A stretch of DNA of 64,000 nt from Lophius americanus (lineage: Eukaryota; Chordata; Actinopteri; Lophiiformes; Lophiidae). Both the position numbers and the translations under genes were made by a program. Where the stretch lies: the NCBI GenBank assembly GCA_037951165.1, contig JBBDHG010000051.1:1708001-1772000 (forward strand). The letters are read 5' to 3'. This document shows, in pieces, positions 1 through 13,144 of this stretch. The notes below the pieces were generated by a model, which made no database searches, was not told where the DNA came from, and was given only the letters and a program-made list of their open reading frames with translations. Each line of letters begins with the position of its first letter. The stretch's first letter is position 1.

Positions 1-3000
1 ACCTCTATCCAAGGCCAACCACGGCCAGAACCGGATCGGAGCCTGGAATCATCACCTTCATGTACTACGGTCTTTCATATGTTCATGGCTGCCTTCTAGG
101 CTGATTTCAGAGTCAAATATATCTCAGTTCATCCTCAAGGGGCGGTACTATTTACTATTCTTTCTCATATTTCTGAAGAGCACATCTCGGCGCATGAACT
201 TTGACCTTGACGTGGAGAAGGTTGTTGAGCGGCGGCCACCATGTCATTTCCCCCTAAGAAACCTATTTAGGTCCAGAGTTAATACAATATAAAAAAAACG
301 CAGAAAATCTGTGAAGAAAGAAAAAAGTTATTTAAAAAACAACCAAGACACTGTAAACGTAATCCCATTACTTAGCAGGTGGAGCTGCTGCCAGTTGATT
401 TATTTACATTTACACACATTCATGTAGTTTTTATTGGGAGGCCTCAGGATTTTGTGGGTATTATTACAAATCGTTTTGAGATTTGGTGTCTGGACCTTCT
501 CGGGTGTGCAGTTGAACCCGTCTTCATTAAAAACCTCTATATTTTATTCAGATAATACAAAGAACATTCTGCAAAAGGTGGGTAATGAGTGACGATACCA
601 AACCTTTGGATGTAGGAGGCAAACATTAGCCTGTACGCCGTAAACGGTGTCAGTCCATCAACCTCAATCTGGTCTTTTTGTAGAGATCCGACTAGCATAG
701 ATAAGTCCTCCCATATTTTCTAGACTCTCTGATGTTCACAGATGGTTCTTGAATGATCTCAGACTGATGTTGCTGGTCACGGTTCTCCCCTGTAAACCCG
801 TGGACTCTCAGGGATAGCGTGAAGTCAAGCCACATTTCTCTATGTAAAACTGATGTGAGAGTGAGACCTCCTGTCGTTCTTAATGTTTCTTCTGGTTCAG
901 GAGAGAATTGACTCAGCAATGTAAGTCGATATAAGCCATATTAGTGATGTTAGCCATATTAGCAATATTAGCCACATTAGCGGTGAGGTGAAATTTGAGC
1001 CAGACAGTTGACACCATGAGGATGAGAAGGATTTTGCGTAACATCGAAGGCGTAACCATGGTGACAAAAAGAGTCATTAGAAGCAGATCTGATATCACTG
1101 TGTGTGAAGACGTCCTTATTACAATATTCACTTATAATAATAGGGCCACAGGAAGTGAGCCTCAAGTCATTTAAATAATGCATTTTTTACTTTGTGTGGT
1201 TTCTGTATGCAGTGGGCGCGATGTATTCAAAATGAAAGGCATGTTTACATGAAGGTAGTCTGCAGGTCGCGGCTGGTACACACGGAAAGACTAGACGAAC
1301 GATGAATGCAACAGCGTTTATTCACTTTGAAATCTTAGTTCAGCAGAGATGATGTTCTGCTGTTAACATTTAAATCTACGGTACAGATGCGATAAATAAT
1401 GGCATTCTTATCCTCTGAAATTGTTGTTTCCATTTATTTCTCGCGGTCTCGCTGTTTTGCAACCGATTTGACATTAGAGCAGGAAATGTTACATCAACTA
1501 CACTTAAAAGTTTTACACTGTATGTGAAAGCTTGTGACTGTTGTCTGCGGCATTGATGTCTGAGACACTCGTCATAATTTGCACGCATCACTGTAAAACA
1601 TGGTGTACGGACTGATAATCGCTCCAGCAGTCCTCCACTACTCTCCCTGCTCGTCTCTGGAGGGATGGAATTAACATAATTGACAGTATCACACAGACTC
1701 TCTCAGAACAAATGCCTTCATTGTTATCATATAACAATTTTACAAGAAGCGAGGCGGGCTGCCAGTTGGCGCCGCTGGTGGCTCTAAATCACACCATATT
1801 TGTGTTTCTGGCACGCAGATTGTGTTTTCTTTCTCGGCTCCTGACTGACTCCCCTCTACGGTCCACTGTGTGGAATTGAATCCAGTCCATCTCACTTCAC
1901 CGTCTGAGAAATCTCTGTGTTTGAGCGTCATCTGTTCTCCTGCAGAGCATCCAGGTTCAGGTTTCCTGAGGAACCTCTGAGTCACACTCGAGTTTTTGTG
2001 CAGCGATGACCACATCCAGAGTCAGGCTTCCAGATGCAGATGTCGATCAGTAATTTTATTGCCTGGCGCCGCGAGCGACGGACTGATGCTTTTTTATCAA
2101 CTGCTGGTCTTCCTCTGGAACTCATCTCTGATCCAGATCTCTGGTCTGAGCGGTAAACAGATCAGGAGGACATGATGTTCCTCTGCAGGAGACCAGCTTT
2201 CATCAACATAATAAGGTGAGGACTTTAACGAGCCAGGTGTCTGCGTCCATGTAGTTTTGTTCTGCCATAAAATAAGACCCTGATGTAAAAACCTTTAAAT
2301 AATAACAGTTATAACAACCGAGAGGGAAAGGACAGATCAGTGATTTGATAAAAAAAAATAAAAATTTCAGCTTTAGACAAATAAATGTCCATAAGCAGGA
2401 AAGAAAAACGTGAATTTCAAACAGAAAAAAAACAAAGTATCCAGAGGAGCGAGGGGACGCGGAAAAAGGCCTCTCCAATATATGATCACATAACTCTGAA
2501 CCGTCCATCCCAAAGAGAAATCATCGAATTAGAGCACAAACACACAGGCATAGTAAACTGAAGTAAAACACCGGACAAGAGACATGAAAACAAAATACTA
2601 AAGGAGAATTAAAAGAGTACGGATTAACAACTAATCACAGGAAAATCAACAGAACATGTGTTTATATGAATGTCAGGATGTTGAGACATATTTGCTCTAG
2701 TTTAGAAATGAAGATCATCGATCCAAAGAAACAGACTGACATACAAACAGTGCCAGGATCTAACAGGAGACAGGGGACGGCTGGAGAACAGGTGACAACA
2801 CTCAACAATCTACAAGGAGTGAAAATGAAAAACGACAGGAAGTGAAGTGGAAACAACACAGCGGATCATCATTCAAAATAAAAAAGGATATGAACTCAAA
2901 CTTGCAAACTGGAGAAATTGAGATTTCTAACTACCTAAGCCTTAAAGCTTTAATGCATTTTCTGGATTTCATTCAATTGTAAAGTCAAAAGGGGTCATTT

Positions 3001-3695
3001 TAAAACATGTGGAACAAAACAAAGATTTAGTTCAACCCTTCTGTGTTTTAATGCAGATGAATCGTATCCAGTGAATTCCTGTAATGAAGAGCAGAATCTC
3101 TACTCTCTTTTCCCTGCCCTATGAGTTATGGGTATTACACGTTTTACACAATGAAACTAACAAGACGCCATTTGTTTTCATTTCAGAGGAGCCTGTGTAA
3201 TTAGAATAAACAGGTCTGAGCTGCAGTGGACACTCCACTGTGTTTCCCCTTAAATAAAATAAATCCCCATTATCCAGATACACTGCAAACATAAAAGTTT
3301 ATATCGTCAACGTGAATCCAGTTAAAGTTTGTGGTTTTAATTCATGACTTAGTGCTTCACAGTGTGGCTGAAAGTTATGCCGTTCTTTTAATCACATTTT
3401 TCAAACAGTAAGGATGTAAATCAGACGAGCGCCTGTGTAAGGCTCTGATGTTTTATGGTCACATGATTTGTGTCTCAGCTCACAGTTCATCATCGACAGA
3501 CTAAAGATATCATTGCTGAGGCTCCAGTCAAAGCTGGGTTTTTATTTCAGAGCCAAAACCAGAGAACCGCATCACCCTTTGGACCTCCAGACCTGGACCC
3601 ACTGTGGGCCTGACCCCGTTTTCTTACATGCACCCCAGTATCCCACTATAGATATTATTTGGTATGTGGTTTTCACATGAGGCAGAGAAATCTGG
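1..3695. other. Intergenic, no recognised gene
   Basis: Mixed-complexity DNA with only short frames on both strands. The longest, a 91-codon minus-strand frame at 1740-2015, has no family signature I recognise and no convincing splice context. At 935-985 there are three copies of an 18-bp unit (agccatattagtgatgtt and variants). No transposon or RNA gene was identified. Confidence 0.6.
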
Positions 3696-3696
3696 T

Positions 3697-4010
3697 TCAT
3701 TTGGTGGCACAATGCTGGGTTCAGATCCAGATGCGGCCTCAGGGCATTTCTATGTGGACTTTAACCTGTTTTCCGCATGTTGGAGTTGGTTCTCTCCAGG
3801 TCCAGAAACGTGCAGCACAGCTGGACTGGAGACTCTAAATTGACCGTCCGTGTGAATTTGAGCATGAAATGGTTATCTGTCTCTGTGTTGGTCCCATGAT
3901 GAATCGATGACTCGTCCATGGTGAATCCCACCTCTCACGCAATGTCAGCTGGGAGCTGCTCCAGGCCTGCTGGTGCTGAAGAGGGTTAGCGGTTACAGAC
4001 AATGAAAGAA
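3697..4010 (+). mobile_element. Degenerate tRNA-derived SINE (fish GTGGCAC type)
   Basis: The order of motifs matches a common teleost SINE. The head is ggtggcacaatg, followed by a B-box-like gggttcagatcc at 3718-3729. Next come the body phrases ctctaaattgaccgtccgtg and ggttatctgtctctgtg, then atgtcagctgggagctgctc, and finally the tail gttagcggttacagacaatg. It is heavily diverged and the A box is not clear. Pieces of the same family occur at 17.6, 17.8 and 47.3 kb. Confidence 0.75.
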
Positions 4011-4266
4011 TTTCTGTATCTAAAAGTCTGGCTTTAAATCAATCGGTCTGCGGTCATAGTGAATGACTATTACTTCAGTTTATAGAGGATGAAAAACTAA
4101 TAACTTTTAACGGCTGTTTGACGTGTTTGAACCGTCACGAGGATTTAAGGATTAAGTTCTGGGGTACTTAGGTAAGATTTAAGGGAACATCTGACCTAGC
4201 CTCCTAAAATCGTTTCATGATGTTTATATACACAAACACAAAACCTGATAATAATCAGGATACTGG

Positions 4267-4573
4267 TGCTCAAGTAAACACTTTGCTCATGTTTGTTCGT
4301 GTTAACACTGTGCTAACCAGTGTTCATGTAAATGCTGTGCTAACCACTGTTCATGTAAACACTGTGCTAACCGGTGTTCCTGTAAACGCTGTGCTAACCA
4401 ATGTTCATGTAAATGCTGTGCTAACCGATGTTCGTCTTAACACTTAGCTCACTGATGCTCGTGTTAAAACTGTGCTAACTGGTGTTCATTTAAACACTGT
4501 GCTAACCGGTGTTCATGTTAACACTTAGCTCACTGGTGCTCGTATAAAAGCTGTGCTAACCGGTGTTCGTGTG
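4267..4573. repeat. 27-bp minisatellite, about 11 copies
   Basis: The unit is tgttcatgtaaacactgtgc followed by taaccgg, 27 bp, with essentially constant length and about 10-25 percent divergence between units. Because 27 is divisible by three, one frame reads through the array as a nine-residue peptide repeat (VHVNAVLTN type). This is a by-product of the period and not evidence for a gene. Confidence 0.9.
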
Positions 4574-6685
4574 GAATCCCTGTCCTCGTGAGTTGCGGGT
4601 TGATTCCCCCATTGGGGGGTCTGTACAAACCAGATATGAAGCTAATTGACGGATTCTAATAGTCTGTGTCAATCTGAGACACTTTAATCATTTAAATTAG
4701 TTTAATAATCAATTAATTATGGATAATAATTAGCTACTGGAATATTATGACCTTTAGTCAGACCAGGCGCCGGTAATTGTTTGTCTGACGGAGGTTCTTA
4801 CAGGAGCAGCGGCTGATTAACACTGTCGACCAGAACTGGAGGAGGTAATGTTATCGATGCCATTCTTATATGTGTTTGTAAACAAGACAAGATAGTTTTC
4901 AACGGATTGCAGTGATATTTTGTGTAAAGGCGGGTCTGACTGCGCCTGAAAGCCTTTGTCTCTCATTTGAAGAACTATTTATCCGCCAAAGTGAACGCTA
5001 ACCTTCAGGGAGAGCGGAATAAAAAGACAAAATTAAAACGGCAGCCTTTGGTTGTACCAGTTGGTTCCAAGTATGTGTTCATGTACATGAGCATTCATAA
5101 CACTCATAACTCATTTCAACCGCATCACATGTTCACCTTTAAGGTTTGTACTGGAAATATTAAAGATTTTAACTAAACCACATTTCTACTTTTTATTCCG
5201 CTTGACAACGCAGGAGGGACTCTGAAATGTAGAAAATCCATTACAACAATGGAAGGAGTGGCGATTAGTAAACCTGCTGCTGCTGGTTCGTGTCAGAAAG
5301 AGACGGTTGAGGTGTTTGTGGACAGAGGACAGAACCCTTTAAATTCTGGTGTGTATCTGGATAATTACGTGTTGAACCCAAAATAATGTCATCTTCTGGA
5401 TGTTTCCTTTGTGCTGCCACCCTCTCTTGACCACACCCCCTCATGCAGGGGGAGCATTCCCACTGGTTCTGGTTCTCCCCACAAAGGTCCCTCCTCTTGA
5501 TAAGCTCCCTTTGACTCCCTGAGGAAGACTTGGTGCAGGAACCTGTTGGAGTTTTAAGCTCTGAATTGACCGGACCGCCACAATAAGAGCATTATTTTGA
5601 TATATGAAAGCGACTAAAAGAGGGTTTTTCAGGTGTTCTCGGTTAGGGAGTGGTAAATTTCAAGCAAACATCCGGTGCTATAGAAGTTAAACTACAGAGA
5701 AACTAGAACCTCCAGGTTTACTTCTGACACCAGAGTCAGATCTGGCTTCTTTGTTTACTTCCAACGATACATTAATCGTACAGAACATACAAGTTTGTGA
5801 AAATTCTGGACACAAAACAATCTTCTTTGGTTATTTTAATCGATGCGATTTCTTCATCTTTCTGCCACTTTTCTTTTGGCACTACCTTTCTGCTGAGTCT
5901 TCTCGAGAGCCGGTGTTCACTTCTTTCATTATGGGTTTTTTTTACTTTACAAACGGCAGCACCACAAAGACAGTTACAAAAACAATTCTGCCATTTTACA
6001 CTATTAAAAATAAAAAATATGCATATTTTATTCCATTTATTCAAATAGATACCTATAAAGTTAACAACCCGCTCCGGAAACATCTGAGCTGAGAGGTTCG
6101 GGTCTGTCTTTAACATTTTGGTGGACGAAATCCAGACTCTCTCCGGACGTGAGACTTTTCAGCAGTCGATTCCCATTTTGAACCATTTGCTGTCTTTTAT
6201 TTTCTGTTGAGCAGCAGCAGCTGAGCTTTCTGAAAAAATTACTGAAAATAACCAATTATCCATCTTTTGGAAGAGTGATAGTATCATCGCTGATCCCCAG
6301 AGGAGCCGCCAATCCTGGTTCTGACAGGAACGACTCGTGTTCCTCACATAGAGCTGATTTAATTCTGCTTCAACGTGAGTCTTGATTTTATTTCTATCAG
6401 AAGAAACGCTGCCTCCCTCTAATAGACGGGAGACCGGGAGAATAGGCCTCCATGCAGTGAGGAAATGGTTGCTCAACAACAACAAGAACCTGATGCAACT
6501 ACTGAGGAATGAAATTCATGCAAGAAGAAGAGGAAGCTGTGCTGAACCAACCTCGGCATGTAATGATTGTACTTGGAGCGCTCTTTCTAATGTTTTTAAT
6601 TTTGCATGGCAGCGAGCTGAGGTAGTAATTCATCATGTATATTTGAAGGATGGCTGAGCCTTAAAGCGTGCGGGCGGATCAAACG
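4574..6685. other. Intergenic, no recognised gene
   Basis: Overlapping frames of 113 codons (plus, 5751-6092) and 114 codons (minus, 5772-6116) cover the same AT-rich stretch. Neither shows a domain, signal peptide or family motif, and opposite-strand frames of equal length suggest chance. No transposon signature was seen. Confidence 0.5.
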
Positions 6686-6689
6686 TTGA

Positions 6690-7530
6690 TTTAGATCAAG
6701 AACATTGAGGCATTTGTGAGCTGCAGTCATTAATTCATGAAATACATGAAGAGCTTCAGAAACAGCATGAAGAACTGGTTCCCGCTGGACTAGACCCACC
6801 AGACTAGACCACTACCCCTGTGAGACACATTATCTACACATGGAGAAGACCTGGAACAATAGAGAACCATCACAGAAGTGGACCACCTTCCAGAATTCCT
6901 CCAAGAGCACGGTGAAGGTTCATTCAGGAAGTCACAGAAGATGCAAAGAAAACATCGGAAAACTTGCAGGCCTCTCTGATCTTAATATAGGTCAGAGGTT
7001 CATGGCTCCAGAAAGGCACTCCTGACCCCCAAAAACATTAAGGCTGGTCTGAATTTACCCACAACACACCTTGAGGACCCTCAAACCTTCTGGGAGAATC
7101 TTGTGTGGACTGATGAGTGGAAAGTAGTAACTGTTCAAAGACAGGGGCTCCGTTCCATTTGGTGTAAACCAAACACAATAATCCACTGGAAGAACATCAG
7201 ACCTATAGTCAAACAAGGAGGTGGCAGAAGAATGTTGTGGAGATGATCCGCTGCTTCTGGGCCTGAACGACTCGCCATCATTGAGGGAAACATGAATTCT
7301 GCTGAAGGAGAATGTCAGGTCATCGGTCTGTGGGTCCATCTCTGAAAATTCCCCCGCAGTGATGTCAGAGACTGAACTCCAGCTATCTGGGGGTTTTGGT
7401 TCAGGATGTTGCTACTGAAGGTTGAACATCTAGATATTAAATGATCATTTAGAACTTGAATGTTTTTTTCCGACGGTACCAATAGAAGAAACCAGGATGG
7501 GGTCCAATACTTTTTCACAGCACTGTACAT
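6690..7530 (+). pseudogene. Tc1-like transposon relic, copy A (dead transposase)
   Basis: A degraded Tc1/mariner-superfamily element. Frames in pieces read GTIENHHRSGPP-like DNA-binding linker sequence, then NIKAGLNLPTTHLEDPQTFW, then WTDEW, which contains the first catalytic Asp. KQGGGRRMLW and IIEGNMNSAEGE follow. The 3' end at about 7500-7528 is ggggtccaatactttttcac followed by agcactgta, the terminal inverted repeat typical of fish Tc1 elements. Stops and frameshifts break the frame many times. The region encoding the second catalytic Asp (QDND block) and most of the third is deleted, and this deletion is larger than in copies B-D. No coding capacity remains. Confidence 0.85.
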
Positions 7531-8320
7531 TATTAATATATATGGAAGAGGTCATATAATAATATATATACATATACGATACTACAAACTATCTATGTGA
7601 TTTAATTGGCCGTTCAGAATAGAAGTGCCGCTGCGGAGTCGGTGTGAATGGTTCTAATATTCCTGATAGCATCTCTTCTCATGTGAACTCACATCATGGC
7701 TCTGCTCGATCAGGATATCTTCACCCCAGGATTAAAACCTTAATAAATATTCTAATTAATAATCTCATCCTGGCAGAGCGTGTGACTAAAGGTCCTGGAG
7801 ACTGTAGGTAATATATTAACATATCTTCAAGCCTTTTCTTTTATCCCTTACTGAATTTCATTGACTTGGAGAATGGAGGTTTTCTTCCCCCAGAACCTTT
7901 GGTCTGGTGTTTTACATATGATAATATTCCATTCAGCAGCTGCTGGTTGATATTAGCTCATAGTGTAATAGAGATGGAGTATGGGGAAATTAAAACTAGA
8001 GATAGAATCAATTTGTGGGTCAATATAAAACTAGTTTGGTCACAGTATGATGGTTTAAGCAGTAAAATATCAGACTTGTTTCCATCTTGTCAGAATTTTG
8101 TTGCTTCTCTCTGATTTTTGTCTTTGTAAGAAATATTAAATGTTGTTCCGGTTATTAACCAAAGGTAAAAGTGACGATACCTAGATTCCACTTGGCACAT
8201 TGAAGCAGCAGTTCCAAAATAGACTGACTAAACTTTTCTGCGAACACATGGACCTAAAAGCACTGAAGTCAAGTTCCACCTTCCACCCAGTTTCAAGGTA
8301 ATCCATCAAGAAGAGAAAGC
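7531..8320. other. Intergenic, no recognised gene
   Basis: AT-rich sequence with an 82-codon frame at 7866-8114 that matches nothing I recognise. No repeat family was identified. Confidence 0.5.
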
Positions 8321-8400
8321 TGTAATTACGAGACCCTAACTCGTAATTACGAGATCCTTATCTCGTAACAATCAGATCTTTTTTTTGTAATTATGTGATA
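8321..8400. repeat. Palindromic CTCGTAATTACGAG units
   Basis: The perfect 14-bp palindrome CTCGTAATTACGAG lies at 8340-8353. It is flanked by a diverged copy (tgtaattacgag, 8321-8332) and decayed copies to about 8400. Arrays of this palindrome are a known teleost simple repeat. Confidence 0.7.
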
Positions 8401-8439
8401 AGGTGTCTGAATTTTCTTTTATTTGGGGAATGCAATGCG

Positions 8440-9590
8440 CTTCTCTAAGCTAAGGTTAGAAGATGCTAGAAAAGTCCTTGTGTTGAAAAAAAAGAATCTT
8501 AACAAAATTCCCGACTCCGCCCCTTTACCTGGACCCAATCTAAAATTGAGTTCGTCATGAGTACGTCATGTCACCTGACCAATACTTCTACTGAGTTTAT
8601 CCTATATTTGGAAATGTTAAAAGGACAAAAAAATCTTAAAATAATCCTGACTTTACCCAGATCCACTATAAAGTATTGTGGAGTTCTTCTGTCACATGAC
8701 CAAGCCTTCTGACAAGTTTCATCAAACTTTGTCAAGCTTTTGTGTGTGTGTGTGTGTGTGTGAGTGTGTGCGCAATGGATGGAAAAATGAGCAATCAAAA
8801 CAATCTCCTGGCCCCACCCGTTTATCTGGATCTACTCCAAAATTTTAGGAGTTCTTCCTGTTATGGCCAAGCATCCCTGCAAGTTTCACGAGAATCTGTC
8901 AAGCAGTGATAAACGTAAGGATCCGAAACGTCCTCTCTTACAAGTGCAATGAGCCAAAAATGAATTTTTGGGTCAACCACTTTTTTCTAATGCACTCTAA
9001 AATCTTTTCAATAAAACGTTCATGAAATAGTCATTGTGTAATTGATAAATATGGTTGAATGTTAAAAAAAAGACGAAGGAAATTCCTGTTTCATCAAAGT
9101 TCATTTGATGCAACGGAAATGGTCCAAAAACTTATACCTAGCAACATTCTTAACGTAGACATAAATTCTGGCTCCTCTCCTTTATCTGCATCCACTCCAT
9201 TTCCTGTCACATGACAAACCAAGCTTCTGTATTAGATGAAAATCTGTCAACTAGAATTTGCAAAATACATAACAAATGTTGGGAAAAAAAAGTGTATCCC
9301 AAAATGCCAAAGAACTTGGAAAAACCATTCCTGACTCCGCCCCTTAATTTCATAACCGCTCTAAAAAATTATCCTTTGTTGTCATAATTCACCATAAAGA
9401 CACACATATACATATATAATGAACATTAAAGACATGCAAACAAATAACTAGGACGACACATGAAACATCAGACGACAGGTAGGAAACAGGCAATAGATCA
9501 AAGTTGGTCACATGACCAACACTTCTACAAAATTTCATCGAAATGTGTCAGAAATCTACTATCATCTCCAGAACCAATGTCCTTTCATTA
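8440..9590. repeat. Old tandem-type repeat, ~160-bp unit
   Basis: The same phrase order recurs at about 8508, 8644, 8803, 9168, 9329 and 9500. It runs gactccgcccctttatctgg, then a short block with atccactcc, then gagttcttcctgtcacatga, then ccaagcttct, then tttcatgaaaatctgtcaag. The units are diverged and unevenly spaced. A (GT)n tract at 8741-8770 interrupts the array. The pattern resembles a widespread percomorph intergenic repeat, but I cannot name the class. Confidence 0.7.
8741..8770. repeat. (GT)n microsatellite
   Basis: An almost pure GT tract with one interruption (gtgag). Confidence 0.95.
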
Positions 9591-10437
9591 AATCTGTATT
9601 GTTATTTTAGGGAGTCTGGGTAAAAGACGGACAAATGTTGAACATGACCTCATAGTCTGATATGATTACAGACTTTCTGGTTCTCTCATAAGTCAAAGCT
9701 GATTCTGATTCATGGATAAACAGCCAGTTTCTGCGAACGTTAGAATCTGACTAAAATGATCTCATCACCACAGACGTCAGTCCCGATGGCGTCCTGACAA
9801 ATTTATAGATGGCGTCACATTCTTCAAACGTATCGAGGCGATGTGATGGATGGACCCCGGAGACGGGGTCAAGGGATTTAAGGGAAACAGAGACGTATTG
9901 GAATTAAGATGAAAATTGGGACAGAAAGCAGAAATGGTGCGGTCGGGACTGGAGATGGCGATGATAGAATTCCGTTGGGCAACCTACTAATTAGTTCTGC
10001 TGCCCTGAGGCGGTGCATCGCCACCGGCCTCGCATCATTCACACTTCCTGCAAGGCCTGTAATAGAATGATTGACCGCTCAAGCAAAATTAATAAATAAA
10101 TAAAATGATGATAGCTAAACGTGGCACATTTAATTACCCTGGGGCAGACGTCCCATAACTTAAGGATGCAGTGGCCCAGTTTAAAATCTGAAAATCTTCA
10201 GCAGCCCAGAACCTTTAATCACAATCCTGACCAACACTCCAGACTCAGATGAAATATTTCATCTGAGCTATTATTTTTTGATTTATGACATAATTTAACA
10301 ATATGTAAGGCAACTAATAGGAAATTGATTGAATTATTAAAAGTGTATCCTGCTGTTTGGCACTGGATAATTAAGTATATACATAAAATTTTACAACATC
10401 CATCCCAAAATCGGGCAGAATTGTAGCCTCTGTTACC
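9591..10437. other. Intergenic, no recognised gene
   Basis: Nothing recognised. There is a short purine-rich stretch around 9840-9960 and no frame of note. Confidence 0.5.
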
Positions 10438-10795
10438 GGGGTTACTCTCAATGGGTGGGGCATATTATCTGGTTACCTTAGTTACCTGTCAGTGGTTGGG
10501 AAATATCAGGCAGCAGGTGAACATTTTGATGATTGAAGCAGGAAAAATGGACCAGCGTGAAGATTTGAGAGACTTTGACAAGGACCATAAAACTTGTTAG
10601 GTGTTCCTGGTCTGCAGGGGTCGGGACCTAACAAAGGGGTGTAAGAAGGGTTTCCCCAAACCTCATTTTTGGTGACAGAGAGTGAAGGTTAGCCCATTTT
10701 GTTTTTCATCAGAGAAGCGAAAAATTCTGGAAAAGTCCATGATGGTTCTGATAGAAATGTTTCAAAACACACGTGACATCATGCCATAGAGGGCC
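10438..10795 (+). pseudogene. Tc1-like family 2, 5' fragment of transposase
   Basis: From the sub-terminal phrase ctgtcagtggttgggaaata and caggcagcaggtgaacattt, the sequence reads into a transposase N-terminus. The frame opens at the ATG in ggaaaaatggaccagcgtga and reads MDQREDLRDFDKDH, the helix-turn-helix start of Tc1 transposases (usually MGKRKDLSEFDKGQ). Further on, gatggttctgatagaaatg corresponds to the family's NAGSDRKVSEHT block. Internal deletions and stops have destroyed it. The same family supplies the short elements at 52.4 and 59.5 kb. Confidence 0.75.
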
Positions 10796-11955
10796 GAGGG
10801 AAGATTTTTGTGAGTGCACGAGGACGTCTGGAGTGACAAAAGTATGTTATATTGGTACAGGATATAAATGAGAGCAGCAGCGTGGACGTGGACTCCATAT
10901 AAAGATCCACTTTGGATCTGAACCCACACCTCTGTGGGCTGTTGGTTCTGGGCCAAAATGCTTACTTTTAATGTGTTCAAAGCTCTTACTTACTGTTTTG
11001 GATCGATGAACAGTTAAAGTGTCAGACTACTGCTTTCATACCAGTGGTTCCTCTTCTGTTGATTCAAATCTCCCATCATGCCTTTAGCACCTACCGAATA
11101 CATCTATAGAGTTTCTCTATGGTTACTTGGTCTACAGCAGAATCCTGCGGTTGGACTGTTTTTGCAGACTTATTTTGTTTCATGGGCCTCGGAGTGATCA
11201 TTCCGTTTCACTACAGGAGAGGAAACAGTGCTAACTTCTTCTGTGCAGCTCCTTAATTGGCCGGCGAGGGAAATCAGCCTTTGAAATGGTGTCACGGCGA
11301 ATGTGTGCAATCCCGATGAGCGAGTGGTAGGGGTGTCCAACATTACCTGCACCTTTAAAACACCACTTCTCCGTCTTACAGGAGGAAGAAAAGGAGCCAG
11401 AATACCATCATTTGCCATCTGATGAACATCTGGGATCTATATCTGACCCCCTTTCCACCTTTAAAATCTAAATATCAGAGCGGAAATTCATCGCAACAAT
11501 CATTTGATCATAAACACAATCACAGAGGCCGTCCCCCATGTCACTTCTAATTATTGTGAGTCTCAGCAACGTGTGGTAAATGTCACAGTAAGTTGCTTTA
11601 ATTTACCGAATGATAGGATTTCACCTGCAGTCACTCCTCAGCCTTCCTCCATGATAAGGCCTCATTAATTCAGATTATATTCACACCTCTCCCGCTTGTT
11701 TTCACGCATTTCTTTTTTCTTTTCTTTTCTTTTACTGACATATCACACAACGGACGACAACACTCCGAGAAATTTGATGTCGATTGGTGCAGGCGTTGCT
11801 TGTAATATAAAAGTGTTGATTGTTCTACGCTTATCACATCACTTCCTTCCTCTCCCTTATTTACATCGGGAAAACAACTGTTTTAATTCCAGTGTCAGTC
11901 TCAACACTTACATAACATCACCAGACTGGATCTGTCATGACTGTGTGTAGCGTAC
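10796..11955. other. Intergenic, no recognised gene
   Basis: No transposon or coding signal. The 11160-11420 part is of higher complexity (an 82-codon minus-strand frame at 11170-11418) without a recognisable motif. Confidence 0.45.
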
Positions 11956-13144
11956 CGCTAATTAAAATATGTAAATCAATACGGATGTAGGTATGATAAA
12001 ATAAAATGTGTAATATCATTATGAAGATCATTTCTATGTTGTATAAAAATTTAAACATAATTAAAGGGACACTATTCTTTGCTCTACTTTCACAAATGTT
12101 TCCTGGGATTATTTGCGTACCTCGTACCCGCAAATATATATGCCCTTTTTTTAAAGCCACTTTTGCTATGCTTGTCCAAGTATGGCAAAACTACGGGTAT
12201 ACGTCTTCCTTTAGGATCGACTATATACGACATAAAATTCGGGATCATATGCACCACTAGTATAGGACCGATTGTTCTCAAACGGGTTTGTTATATATAG
12301 TTGTTATACTGTTATATATAACAAAACTCCATTCTCGTTCAGGAGTGACAGAATGCAAAGTTTGTGCTCTAACTGTGCGAATGCCAACCTGGGAATCTTC
12401 GTGGTGATTGTGCAAGTAACGCTATTCCGTAATAACGGCATTTTATGAGAATCGAACGTGATGTAAATTTGCGCATTAATAGTGAAAATGTCAACTCAAG
12501 TTATTTGTGAAGCCTTGCATGAGTATCGCTAACAGGCAAATGTACTTCCTCTTTGTGGGACGTCTGAACGCGAAGCAGTTATTGCTCTATTGCGTGAATG
12601 TCGCCTCGGGTTTATTTGCGTCACATCATGTGACTAACCTTAATCTTTGAATTTGAACTCTAAAGGGAATGAATGAATTCAAAATATTTCACGCAGGCAA
12701 ATATTTGATACGCTCAGGTGAAAGTAACCTGAGTTTATTCTGGTAACTTGCGTGAACCTGTTAATACAAAGACGCTTTCGGGAATAAACAAAATAAAACA
12801 CCAAATTCTACTCTCTCTTTGCTTAAATGTCTCCAGTGACGATTCGCATCCCTTCTGAGATTAACGCTAATCCGGGAATCTACGGCCATCTTTTGAAAAC
12901 TATTGATTGCAGCGCAAATTTGCCTCACCACTCAGACAAACATCACCTGGGGGAATTCATCCATAGCGACTCTCTTACTCCTGCCAATATACGCACAAAT
13001 GTCGGCTGGGGTTATATGCGTCACGCGACTAAATAAAGTTCTCCTTCTGGATCTGATTGAACATCTTAATGCTGATAGGCTTTGCGTCACATTAATTTTC
13101 TCGCCCACGTTTGCGTCGGGCCGTAGATCGGGGCCCAACATGAA
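11956..13144. repeat. Unclassified repeat zone with gcgaatgt/gcaaat motifs
   Basis: The phrase gcgtgaatgtcgcctcgggt followed by ttatttgcgtcacatcatgt occurs at about 12592-12640. It recurs in diverged form at about 12990-13035 (acaaatgtcggctggggtta, then tatgcgtcacgcgac). Shorter echoes (gcgaatgcc, tttgcgtac, tttgcgcat, ttgcgtgaa) occur throughout. It looks like an old dispersed element with internal repetition. The class (DNA transposon or LTR) cannot be told, and the frames of 60-84 codons here are not convincing. Confidence 0.5.

Noticed and set aside
202..210. TGACCTTGA, a perfect NR5A/ERR half-site
   Set aside because: A single 9-mer is expected by chance in a window of this size.
1740..2015. 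91-codon frame that faintly suggested an immunoglobulin-type exon
   Set aside because: It lacks the Cys-Trp-Cys spacing of such domains and has no clear splice sites.
4217..4447. 76-codon frame with nine-residue VHVNAVLT repeats
   Set aside because: The peptide repeat follows from a 27-bp DNA repeat that is divisible by three. The array continues past the stop with the same decay, and there is no start context or family.
4595..4630. tRNA B-box-like cgggttgattccccc
   Set aside because: No A box at the right distance and no cloverleaf can be drawn.
5751..6116. 113- and 114-codon frames on opposite strands
   Set aside because: They overlap almost completely, are AT-driven and have no motif. 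At most one could be real and neither has support.
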